In this document: one piece after another, positions 25,601-35,226 of the stretch
Numbering within the stretch: the first letter of the stretch is position 1
Layout: every line of letters starts with the position of its first letter
Program-made: the position numbers and the translations under genes
Assembly: GCA_963556495.2 (NCBI GenBank)
Contig: OY747713.1
Coordinates: forward strand, 38,855,461 to 38,919,460
Direction: 5' to 3'
Length of the DNA: 64,000 nt
Source of the DNA: Valencia hispanica
Lineage: Eukaryota > Chordata > Actinopteri > Cyprinodontiformes > Valenciidae
Notes under the pieces: model-generated
Told to the model about the DNA's origin: nothing
The model's input: the letters and a program-made list of their open reading frames with translations, nothing else
The model's database searches: none

Positions 25601-27694
25601 GGTAGAGGGGAGCAGGCAGAAGAGGAAAAAACAAAAGGAGGGGGTGGATATGTTGTTCAGCTCCACTGAATGCGCTCGCATGTATGAAAGAAGAAGCATT
25701 TATTTTAAGACTCTCGTGTGGGTGTACACAGATTTGAAACACACACTCACACTCACACTGCAGAAGAGAGAGCTCACAAACCCAGAGATAGGGCTGACCT
25801 ACCTTTATACCAATCTTGTGTTGAAAGCTGCTAGAATTATGCTTTTCCTTCTAGCTCCAGGACCTTTTTTTTTTTCTTCCATACCTGAGCTCGACAAATG
25901 CATTACACATTTCCCAACATACACAAACACACAGACATATAGGGCAAGAAAAGAAAAGAGACTAACCACAAGAGGCAGGCGCAGGAGTAGAAAAGCAAGC
26001 AAAGGTAAGTAAAAAAACAAAAAAAAAGTGAGAGATTCACTTCTGAGCAGCGCATCACACAATAAAGATCCACGTTGTAGTGTCAGCAGTGCCACAGTTA
26101 TTATCTGGTGGAAGCTGTTGTCATGGTAATAAGGTCAACACCATGCTCATATGTCAAAAAGGATTTATACTGGCTGACACAATTTCCAGGGCTGCATGTA
26201 CCAGGAGAGCGTGCGTTTGGGTGCGTATGTGTGTGTCTGTTTGTTTGTTTGTTTGTTTGTATGCATGACGTTGGTCAAAGACAGCATGGGAGTGTGAATG
26301 TGTTACCTGCTTTTAATTTAATCTATCACAACCAAAGTGTAATCCCACATTTCAAACAAACTCCTCTAAATTTCCCCCTAAAAAGTTTCATTTTAAAATT
26401 AAGGTATTTGTCACAAAATAAAATAAAAAACCTGGGTACTTTTACCGTTTCAATTGTACTCTCTGTGTTATTTTACTCTGGGATTATTGCATACTGTAAG
26501 GAAATCCCCTAGCCACTGATCAGAAATCAGCCATGACAGAGAAAGAGTGAGAGGAGAGAAAGCGAAAGTAAAAATTGCTGTGCCATGAGGAGTAACATTT
26601 GGATTGTAAACGGAAAACCCCAAAGACTACCCCTCTTTGATACACTAAACGACATGTTAATGTGACCTACTTACATTTCTCGCCGCACAACACTCCACCA
26701 CTCTGTTTCCTTACGTCTTTGTTGTTTGCCCCCACCCCACCCCCTACATCTGACCTCTCTGACACCCGGTCACAGAAGGAGCTCAAAGCTACTCGTGATT
26801 ATTTTTTTTTCACTCTTCTTCTATTTGGTCAGCTTTGACATCTGTCAGCTCAAATGCCAAGCCATATGCTAACTATTGTCCGCAAACCAGTGCTTGTGCG
26901 TCTGAGCGAGCAATTTGGGATTCTTTCTGAAATAAGTCTGGTTTTGATTAAAAACAGCTGAAAATAATCCAGAAGATGTGTGGCATTTCATGTTTTTTTC
27001 TCCAAAAATCGACAAGTAACGCTTGCAAAAAGCAGTAATTTACGGAAAGCTTACTCAGTTTCCGCTGAAGAGTACTCCACCTCTTCGTCTCCTTCCTCCT
27101 CTGTCGCTGCCCACCCAGTTCTGCTTCTTTTGCCCCTCCAGCCAGACTTGTGATGCTCATCTATAGGCAGAAAAAGCAGAAAACAATGGAGACGTTGGCA
27201 GACAGAGCTCAGCCACAGCTCGGCATTCACCACCACATAAAGCTTCATTGACTATGGTAAGAAAAATAGTGTAGTAGTGTTGAAATGGGGGGTGGGTTGT
27301 TGTCAAACATAGCTGAAGACAAGTAGCTGATGTTGTAAAAAAAAAAAAATACATATTAACTATGAGACTGAAAGAGTTGGGAACCAGGAGATCACCCGAT
27401 CAAAGGGTGTTATTGGGTCAGGGCAAAGGCCAGAGTTAGCCTGAAGGATACCCAGAGGCAGAAATGTTCCTCTAGGGGAGAGTAGGAGAAACGGATCATG
27501 GAGACAGTAACCCCATTCACTAAACACTTCGAGATGGGACGTATGCCCCTTCTGAATGCTCTTCCGGCTCAGAGACCGCCAGGTTTAGTGACAGAGCCAA
27601 AATGATTGGATTTACTAAGCCTGCTGTGATGTAGTGATGACTAGTTCCTAAAAGATTTAAGGTGGGACCACATCAAGATGGCCACGGTCAAGTC
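25601..27694. other. Intergenic DNA, no gene recognised
   Basis: It includes a (TGTT)n run at 26238-26260 and AT-rich unique-looking DNA. A 166-codon frame at 25512-26012 (+) is Arg/Lys/Thr-mixed with no domain and overlaps the SINE relic, so I do not treat it as a gene. Confidence 0.4.
26238..26260. repeat. (TGTT)n microsatellite
   Basis: Nearly six copies of a TGTT tetramer, preceded by a short GT run. Confidence 0.9.
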
Positions 27695-28164
27695 GGTCAT
27701 TTGATGAGTACCCAAAAATTATATTCAAGTACGAGTAGCACTACTTCAAAATATTTTTACTCCAGTAAAAGTAAAAAGTCGCTGTCCAAAACATGACTTG
27801 AAAAGGAGTAAAATAGGATTTGGCAAAAAGGCTGCCAATTTATGGTGTTTACCGTGTATTCACTTGACCTCAAAATGCAACAACAAGCTCAACAGAAAAC
27901 AGAAAAATAAAATACTTTAGAAAAACAAAGCTTGTGTAGAAACAGGGGATCTCCTTCAATAAACTGTAGGTGTCTGTCTGTGACGAGTGTAATTTTTTTA
28001 TTTTTACCTTTGTTCTTCATTCAGTGAATTTACTAAGAGTGGGTAGAACATCTAGAAATTTTAGTAGTGATATTTCATAATAATACTACTCAAATAAAAG
28101 TAAAAAGTACGATGTAGTATCTTAAAAATAAAAATTTTCTAAAAAGTTACTCAAGTGAATGTAA
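27695..28164. mobile_element. ACTCAAGTAAAAGTA-type repeat, copy A
   Basis: It starts 'gagtacccaaaaattatatt' and 'gtagcactacttc', then 'ttttactccagtaaaagtaa'. It ends 'gttactcaagtgaatgtaac'. The same ordered words occur in copy B (28217-28966), including 'aagcttgtg' and 'ataaactgtag' in the middle. The repeat is a common fish element, probably a DNA-transposon derivative. Copy A is shorter. Confidence 0.6.
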
Positions 28165-28216
28165 CTGTCCGTATTCACACACATTGGACGGATCCAATGT
28201 GTGTGAACACGGACAG
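28165..28216. repeat. 52-bp palindrome between the two repeat copies
   Basis: Left arm 28165-28188 and right arm 28193-28216 are inverted complements over 24 bases with one difference, around the 4-base loop CGGA. The left arm starts CTGTCCGTATTCACACACAT and the right arm ends GTGTGTGAACACGGACAG. Confidence 0.93.
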
Positions 28217-28966
28217 GGGCCAAATATTGTACTCACGTAAAAGTAGCACTACTTCAACACATTTTTACTCAAGTAAAAGTACAAAGTTATAATCCAAAAA
28301 ATTACTCAAGTAAGAGTAAAAAGGTATTTGGTAAAACAAATTACTCAAGTACTGAGTACATGAGTACTCGTTTTGAGATCATAACATATTTTTTAATATT
28401 CACAAATGATGTAATTGGACAAAAATCTAAAGTTATGTGCAAATTCTAAAGATTAAAATAAATAGAAAAACATGATATAATTGCAAAATAATAAATTAGA
28501 GTCGAAGAAAATGTTTTCCAAATTCTTCTCAAAGTAAAAGTAATGAAACCAACACATACAGTGGGTAATGTATATACCGTATGTTAGACCAGGATAAGGT
28601 ACCCCCACCTGACCTGCAAGTGGCACACAAGGCTCAGATAGAAAATATAATTGAAATCGTGAAGCTTGTGCACAAACAAGACGTCTGACTTCTAGCAGCA
28701 TAAACTGTAGTTGTGAGTCTCATGCATTTTTGGTTGAATCAAGCTTGTTCTTAATTCGTTGAAGTTCCTAACTGTGGGCAGAGTAGCCAGAAATTCTACT
28801 CAAGTAAGAGTAGCTATACTCCATAAAAATGTTACTCAAGTAAAAGATAATGTGCAGTGTAATAAAACTACTCCAAAAACTAAACTTTTTTCAAAAAGTT
28901 ACTGAAGTAAATGTAACGAAGTAAATGTAACTGAGTAAATGTAACTAGTTACTACCCACCTCTGAA
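28217..28966. mobile_element. ACTCAAGTAAAAGTA-type repeat, copy B
   Basis: It opens 'gggccaaatattgtactcac' and 'gtagcactacttcaacacat', with many 'actcaagtaaaagta' words. It ends 'gtaactagttactacccacctctg'. The orientation is the same as copy A, giving a head-to-tail pair. No protein frame is apparent. Confidence 0.65.
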
Positions 28967-29243
28967 TACGGATCCAATATGGGTTGTTTCTTCAGTTGTC
29001 CGAGAAGCTTAATTATCTTTTTTTACCCTTTAGAATGTGTGAACCTAATTTTAGGCATTGAATTCTTTATCGACTCCTTTAAGTTCAGTTTCAGTCCAAG
29101 TCACCTTAATTTCTATGCTGAGAACCTGATTTCTGAACATCAAGCCAGTTTGACTGGTGATCTACGCAAAGGGCAGCGTGGAGAACAGCTCATCTACAAG
29201 AGGGAACTGCTTTGTGAAATGAGTCTCACATTGTCTTACATTG

Positions 29244-29686
29244 TACAGGTCCTTCTAAAAAAATTAGCATATTGTGATAAAGTTCATTCTTTCCATAATG
29301 TAATGATAAAAATTAAACTTTCATATATTTTAGATTCATTGCACACCAACTGAAATATTTCAGGTCTTTTATTGTTTTAAAACGGATGATTTTGGGATAC
29401 AGCTCATGAAAACCCAAAATTCCTATCTCAAAAAAGTAGCATATCATGAAAAGGTTCTCTAAACGAGCTATTAACCTAATCATCTGAATCAACTTTTTTG
29501 AGATAGGAATTTTGGGTTTTCATGAGCTGTATGCCAAAATCATCAGATTTAAAACAATAAAATACCTGAAATATTTCAGTTGGTGTGCAATGAATCTAAA
29601 ATATATGAAAGTTTAATTTTTATCATTACATTATGGAAAATAATGAACTTTATCACAATATGCTAATTTTTTGAGAAGGACCTGTA
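29244..29686. mobile_element. Palindromic Tc1/mariner-type MITE with TA target duplication
   Basis: The element is 29246-29684, bracketed by TA. Left arm 29246-29437 (starting CAGGTCCTTCTAAAAAAATT) and right arm 29492-29684 (ending 'tttttgagaaggacctg') are inverted repeats of about 192 bp differing at only about eight positions, around a 54-bp spacer. The spacer contains 'agcatatcatgaaaagg', itself similar to the arm tip. There is no transposase frame. The arms resemble the terminal repeat of the Tc1 copy at 9065, so a related transposase probably moved it. The near identity of the arms suggests a young insertion. Confidence 0.92.
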
Positions 29687-30573
29687 GACTCAAACTGCCT
29701 ACTTTGCTACTTTAACTTTATTGCCACTTTTTGCTCTTTGTTTGGTACAGATTATTTTTTGCGACTAAATACAAAAAGAGAGAAAGAATGGCAGTTAAAT
29801 GAGTTTTTGTTATAGTGGTTAATGTTTGTCTGTATGAATATAACGTCATAGTTTCAGTTTCTCTACCTTTTCATTCATCACATCCCTGCTAGATGACTGG
29901 AAACTACCTTTCTGACGTTTGCACACCAGTGCAATAAAAAAACAAAGGCAGGAACAAGTTAGGTGATTTCCCCTAAAAAGCTTGAGTGTGCCTAAATGCT
30001 CCTGTGGCTGGTAAGGGTAAATAAGGTACATTACTGATGGTGTCAGAAAAGCCCCTTTTTCTGTTTCTGTTCTGGTTTATTTACTCCTGGTAGACTGATG
30101 TTACCTGCTTGATTTTATGCCAAAGACCATCAGGTGAACAAAACAAAACTATTGGGTTCTAGTAATATCGTCGCTTTTTGTTGTGTAAGGTTGGAAACAA
30201 GTATTAGAACCTCAGCTGCTTTTAACCTTACCTCAGCGGTGGTTTTTTGGTTTGGGGTCAGTTTGTGATTTCACTAATTCATACAACCATTTTAACCCAT
30301 CTATTGCCGTTTGGTCCCTTCGATGTTTCGTTCCATAAAGAAACCATTTGTTTCATACCCATGTACATACATAGCATGTACGTTAATTTTTCTTGTTACC
30401 TAGGTATATTATTTGGATAAATATTCATATAAATGCACAAAACACACATTCCGTTTATGTGAATTTTATCATTAGAACACTTTTGATTGCACCCCCACCT
30501 ACCGATTGTGGTTCTGACTCGTGTTATCAACCCTCATCAAACCAAAAGAAGTCTGACCTACCTCCTGTTGGTA
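29687..30573. other. Intergenic DNA, nothing recognised
   Basis: AT-rich DNA between the palindromic MITE and the LINE 3' end. No gene or repeat I can name. Confidence 0.45.
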
Positions 30574-30655
30574 AATTCAATTCAATTCAAATTCAAAATT
30601 CAAAAATACTTTATTGATCCCAGAGGGAAATTAAGTGTTGTTGTAGCTCATATAA

Positions 30656-32344
30656 TTAATTATTTAAGGAGTTGTTGTAGATAATGATGGCTGTGGGCAG
30701 GAAGGATTTCCTGTAGCGGTCTGTATCGCAGCGAAACTGAAGAAGCCTCCGACTGAAGATGCTCTGTTGTTGTATGACAGTCTCATGAAGAGGATGCTCT
30801 GGGTTGTCCATAATCTTTTTGATTTTATGAAGAATCCTTCTTTGCAGTATCATCTCCAGATGTTCCACAGTCTTCCCAAGAACAGAACCAGCCTTCTTCA
30901 TCAGGTTGTTTAGCCTATTTAAATCCCTGGCTCTGATGCTGCTACCCCAACAGATGACGGCTGAAGAGATTACACTCTCCACAACAGACTTGTAGAAAAT
31001 ATGCAGCATCTTGCTGCAAACCTTGAAGGACCTAAGCTTCCTCAAGAAGTACAGTCTGCTCTGTCCCTTCTTGTAGACGGCTTCACTGTTCAGTCTCCAG
31101 TCCAGTTTGTTGTCAAGGTGAACTCCAAGGTATTTATAATCCTCAACCACCTCCACTTCTTCTCCCATGATGGAAACAGTGTTTGACTTATCCCTGTTTC
31201 TTCTGAAATCTACAATCATCTCCTTTGTTTTGTTCACATTCAAGGTGAGACGATTGTTTCCACACCATGTCACAAAGCGGTCCACCAGCTCTCTGTATTC
31301 AGCTTCTTGTCCATCTCTGATACACTCGACAATTGCAGAGTCATCTGAGTATTTCTGCAGGTGACAGGTCTCTGATTTGTACTGGAAGTCTGAGGTGTAC
31401 AGAGTGAAAAGGAATGGTGAGAGTACGGTCCCCTGTGGTGCTCCTGTGCTGCTGACCACCTGGTTTGACACACAATTCTTCAGTCTCACAAATTGTGGTC
31501 TGTTGGTCAGGTAGTCATTGATCCAGGCGATTGTTGAGGGCTCCACCTGTTTCTTCAGGAGTTTCTGACAAAGCAAATCAGGCTGAATTGTGTTAAATGC
31601 ACTGGAGAAATCAAAGAACATGATCCTCACAGTGCTGCCTGCTTTGTCCAGATGACAGTGGGTTGGTTGAAGTAGGTGTATGATGGCATCTTCAACTCCA
31701 ACTCCACAGCGATAAGCAAACTGCAGTGGGTCCTGATACGTTCTTGTTTGCTTACTCAGGGGTGCCAACAGGAGTCTCTCCAGGACCTTCATGATGTGGA
31801 ATGTCAGGGCAACAGGTCTATAGCCATTGATGACTGATGGGTGTGTTCTTTTTGGTACTGGAACAAGGCAGGATGTCTTCCACAACACTGGAACCTTCTC
31901 CTGAGTTAGGCTAAGGTTGAAGAGGTGCTGCAAAATCCCACAGAGCTGCTCTGCACAGGCCTTCAGGACTCTGGGGCTGACACCATCTGGACCTGCAGCC
32001 TTGTTCCGGTTCAGTTTCTCCAGCTGCCTCTTCACCTGAATCTTGGAGACAGAGAAGTGGGAGGGGGAGGCAAAGGGGGTAGCACCATTTCCTGACTTGG
32101 TTGAAGTCAAACGTGTGGAATCAGAAGAGTCCATGGCTGAGGTGAAGGATAAAACAACCGAGGTGTGACAGGAAAGCTGTTGATCAGAGAAGGGTGGGAT
32201 GTTTGTTTGGCTGGGAACAGGAGAGGAGGATGCTGAGCTAGTTCCTGAACTGAACCTATTGAAGAATGTGTTCAGTTCATTGGCTCTGTCCAGACTTCCA
32301 TCTATCCAATCCTTCCTGTCCTTAAAGCCAGTGATCTTTCTCAT
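30656..32344 (-). CDS. LINE reverse transcriptase ORF (562 codons), mobile element
   Basis: A long open frame encodes the reverse transcriptase region of the LINE. In order: KAAGPDGVSPRVLKACAEQL (about residues 115-134), the NGYRPVALTFHIMKVLERLL block (about 173-192), catalytic Asp in FFDFSSAFNTIQP (about 243-255), GAPQGTVLSPFLF (301-313), and the active site as YSDD (332-335), where most relatives have YADD or FADD. Then follow LNVNKTKEMIVDFRR and YKYLGVHLDNKLDW. The C-terminal part has the ICWGSSIRARDLNRLNNLMKKA region usual for this superfamily. It would copy the element RNA into DNA at a nicked target. The ATG used here lies just after an in-frame TAA (32348-32350), so the natural polyprotein start is further upstream and translation of this copy as a unit is doubtful. 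Confidence 0.9.
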   Translation of the reverse strand: MRKITGFKDRKDWIDGSLDRANELNTFFNRFSSGTSSASSSPVPSQTNIPPFSDQQLSCHTSVVLSFTSAMDSSDSTRLTSTKSGNGATPFASPSHFSVSKIQVKRQLEKLNRNKAAGPDGVSPRVLKACAEQLCGILQHLFNLSLTQEKVPVLWKTSCLVPVPKRTHPSVINGYRPVALTFHIMKVLERLLLAPLSKQTRTYQDPLQFAYRCGVGVEDAIIHLLQPTHCHLDKAGSTVRIMFFDFSSAFNTIQPDLLCQKLLKKQVEPSTIAWINDYLTNRPQFVRLKNCVSNQVVSSTGAPQGTVLSPFLFTLYTSDFQYKSETCHLQKYSDDSAIVECIRDGQEAEYRELVDRFVTWCGNNRLTLNVNKTKEMIVDFRRNRDKSNTVSIMGEEVEVVEDYKYLGVHLDNKLDWRLNSEAVYKKGQSRLYFLRKLRSFKVCSKMLHIFYKSVVESVISSAVICWGSSIRARDLNRLNNLMKKAGSVLGKTVEHLEMILQRRILHKIKKIMDNPEHPLHETVIQQQSIFSRRLLQFRCDTDRYRKSFLPTAIIIYNNSLNN

Positions 32345-32347
32345 TCC

Positions 32348-33175
32348 TTACCAGACATCTCTGATATTGTTCCTCTGTAGTTTGTTCTCCAGCTTCTTCC
32401 AGTATGCCTCCTGGCTGTCTCTGATCTTGACCTTAAGTTGCTTCTGTATACTCCTCAGTAATTCCCTGTCTCCCTCCCTGAAGGCTCTTTTTTTCTTGTT
32501 TAGCAGTTCCTTCAGGTCACTGGTGATCCAGGGTTCGTTATTAGGGAAGCATCTCACTGTTCTGGTGGGGATGATGTTGTCCACACAGAAGTTTATATAC
32601 TCAGTCACACACTCAGTCATGGCATTGATGTCCTCTCCATGTGCATGGCAAAGAGTCATCCAGTCTGTATTTGCAAAACAACCCTGCAGCGCTTCTTCAG
32701 CTTCCTGTGACCATTTTCTCACAGTTTTCTTTGTAACAGGTTGGCTCTGAACAAGTGGTTTATATTCTGAACAGAGAAAAACAAGATTGTGATCTGATTG
32801 TCCCAGAAGAGGTCTTGGTTTGGACATGTATGCATCCTTTATATTTGCATAAAACAAATCCAAGGTCTTGTTTTCTCTTGTGGTGCAGCTGAAAAACTGT
32901 TGAAATGATGGAAGTGTAGTAGAGAGCGAGGCATGAATAAAATCACCAGATATTGCCACAAATGCATTGGGGTGCTGTGCATGTAGCTTAGCAACAACGG
33001 AACTGATGACATCACATGCATTGTCGGCAACGGCTGAATGTGGAATGTAAACAACTGCCAAAATTACACTGGTGAACTCTCTGGGCAAATAATATGGCCG
33101 AAAACTTACTTCCAAGAGTTCGACATCTGGGCTGCAGAGACGACACTTCACAGTAACACCATCTGTTGTTGACAA
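32348..33175 (-). pseudogene. LINE endonuclease C-terminal part and linker, ends in TAA
   Basis: This frame continues directly into the reverse transcriptase frame, interrupted by a single TAA at 32348-32350. It holds the second half of an AP-endonuclease-like domain: VILAVVYIPHSA, AISGDFIHASLSTTLPSF (where related proteins often have a GDFN motif) and LLGQSDHNLVFL, the SDH motif with its catalytic His. Then comes a basic linker, ELLNKKKRAFREGDRELLRS. It joins the N-terminal endonuclease piece through a frameshift at about 33150-33175. One stop and one shift mark a fairly recent but dead copy. Confidence 0.85.
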
Positions 33176-33335
33176 GCTCTGCTACTCCACCTCCTTTCGT
33201 TTTCCTGCTCGTTTTCAGATCTCTGTCTGCTTGTACAGTCAGGAAGCCTGGTAGAGAGACGTTGGAGTCGGGGATATGATCCAGCAGCCACGTCTCCGTA
33301 AAACACATAACACTGCATTCCCGGTACTCTGACTG
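33160..33335 (-). pseudogene. LINE endonuclease N-terminal part, frameshifted
   Basis: The minus frame starting at 33308 reads CFTETWLLDHIPDSNVSLPG (the ET motif with catalytic Glu), and TKGGGVAELVNNRW follows. After this block the reading continues in a different frame. A few more codons of similarity (EYREC) extend to about 33335, beyond which the sequence is unrelated. Confidence 0.8.
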
Positions 33336-34544
33336 AGTCCTTAATAATATTTACTGAAGTCACAAAACCACATTTCCTTACAGTATACCATCCCAACTGT
33401 GAGTACAAATTTACACAAGGTCTGTACAACTAGTGTGAACTTTTCACACATGATATAAATGCTGAAGTATTGTCACAGCCAACCTACTGTTTGTAAATGA
33501 GTCAACATTTAGTAACGATCTTCACACATGATGGTGGTCCACCAGCATGGTGGACTCTGTTGAAAACTATGAAAGAAAAACAGAGCTGTGTCATGGTGTT
33601 ATCCAAACCATCTCACTTTGTTGTGAGTGTGTCCCATAAATTTTTTGAATGCAAGAAAACTGAACAAGGCGCTTAGCATTACCTTAGCTCTGATCAGAAT
33701 ATTCTTCTTCAGAGATCTGATGAGGTTAACACCTCTGGCTTGAGTTTTTTAGCATTTTTCAAAGTCTGAGTGTGTGGACTTTTTATTTTTAGGAAAAATG
33801 TCCTTTCAAAATACATCAGAAGTAGTTTACTTTAGATGTTTTAAACATGTTAAGAAGTCAGTTTTCATAAGGCTCTGGGTCAGTTTGACCTTTAGCCAAT
33901 TTCTACCACCATGTCATATCCACATTGCTAGTTTGTCCCATCCTACTTCCATTAAGTATCCATATACCAACCATTTCCCCCCTAACTACTGAAACCATTG
34001 CATACCAGTTCATTTGTACTGTACTTAAGTATTCTCAAAAATATTTGAGACAAATGGTCATAGAAATGATCAAATCTCACACAGACAGTATTTCCCATGA
34101 AACCTTTGTATTTCACTCTCTTCTGATTATTTTGGTTCTGATCTCTGTTTGGACCAGTTGACTCTTACAGGTATGGCAGAATTGGACCCCTTCCCTCCTT
34201 TCAATCCGACCATGAGTTAATTCCTTCGTACCCGCTTTGACATCAGACAGGTTTCATACCTATTTAGTTCCTCCTGAGGTAAAAGATGTTGCTTATTTCT
34301 GATGTGGAATAATTATTTCAGGATATAGAGACAAGCGATAACAACTTTGTTGTGTCTTTGTTGAATCAACATGAAGACTTGGTAGAGTAAACATCAGGGA
34401 CGTCACCTGGGTCTGAGATCACTGGCCCGATAAGGCCAGTGATCTCAGTCAATAGGCCAGGCAGTCAGGCTGGATTCCGGCCTTAAATTCGATGCCCAGG
34501 TTAACTTTTTTTTTTTTTTCATCTAAGACAACTGGCGAAGGCCA
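33336..34544. other. Intergenic DNA with one strong hairpin
   Basis: AT-rich DNA, no gene recognised. It holds the perfect inverted repeat at 34413-34448 and a T-run at 34508-34520. Confidence 0.45.
34413..34448. repeat. Perfect 15-bp inverted repeat, 6-bp loop
   Basis: CTGAGATCACTGGCC (34413-34427), loop CGATAA, then GGCCAGTGATCTCAG (34434-34448). All 15 pairs match. The stem is GC-rich within AT-rich surroundings. It could be a transposon footprint or a fold in RNA. There is no T-tract directly after it. Confidence 0.93.
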
Positions 34545-35226
34545 AATAAATTTTTTCTTCACATGACTTTGAAATTCTAATTCATGCATTTGTCACAACT
34601 CGCCTTGACTATTGTAATGCGCTTTATGTTGGGCTCAGTCAGAAGTCGCTCTCACGACTGCAGATGGTCCAGAATGCCGCTGCCCGACTTTTAACTGGGA
34701 CCCACAAAGGGGAGCATATCACCCCAGTGTTGGCGTCTCTTCACTGGCTCCCAATCAATTATAGAATAGATTTTAAAATCATTTTATTTGTATTTAAATG
34801 TCGGCCTTGCTCCACTGTAGCTGTCTGACCTTCCGAGGCCATATACTCCGTCACGTTCTTTGAGATCTGCGGATCAGTTATTGTTATCTATTCCTAAAAC
34901 GAATAGGAAGACAAGATGGGGCCGTGCCTTTTCCGATGTCGCCCCTCTGGATTAGGCATGCAGACTCGCTTCTGGTTGAAGACTTATTTCTTTTCTCTGG
35001 CTTTTAACTCTGATTGATGCATAGGGATTTTACTTCCTTTTCTTGTATTTTCTTTTATTCTATTTGTATCCTATTTTTATTGTTATTGTGATTTTCTTGT
35101 ATTTTTTTTTTTATTCTATTTTTATCCTATTTTTACTGTTGTGATTTTGTTGTGTCTGTACAGCACTTTGGTCAAATGTGTTGTGTTAAAGTGCTATATA
35201 AATAAAGGTGGATTGGATTGGATTGG
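34545..35226 (+). mobile_element. L2-clade LINE 3' fragment (+)
   Basis: Piecewise plus-strand translation gives RLDYCNALYVGLSQKSLSRL, QMVQNAAARLLTGTHKGEHI and LASLHWLPINYRIDFKI, the conserved C-terminal region of fish L2-type reverse transcriptase proteins, with stops further on. The 3' end is 'tgctatataaataaaggtgg' plus a (ATTGG)n-like tail at 35212-35226. It is a 5'-truncated dead copy. Confidence 0.85.

Larger units (their letters stand above)
30574..33335 (-). mobile_element. CR1/Rex1-like LINE, 5'-truncated, nearly intact RT
   Basis: This is a non-LTR retrotransposon on the minus strand. Its 3' end reads 'ccctctgggatcaataaagt' followed by a tail built of TTGAATT/TGAATT units (+ strand 30574-30600). 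Upstream come a reverse transcriptase ORF (32344-30656), then an endonuclease region (about 33335-32351) broken by one in-frame TAA and a frameshift. Similarity stops near 33335 at the start of the endonuclease, so the promoter and any ORF1 are missing, the usual 5' truncation. I place it in the CR1/L2 superfamily near Rex1/Babar from the FFDFSSAFNTIQP block and the tail. The exact clade needs a tree. Confidence 0.85.

Noticed and set aside
25512..26012. 166-codon plus frame in the gene desert
   Set aside because: No domain, low-complexity composition, and it begins inside a SINE relic.
29244..29686. microRNA precursor in the palindrome
   Set aside because: The long near-perfect arms and TA duplications fit a MITE. 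Nothing specific points to a miRNA.
32199..32750. 183-codon plus frame
   Set aside because: Antisense shadow of the LINE coding region.
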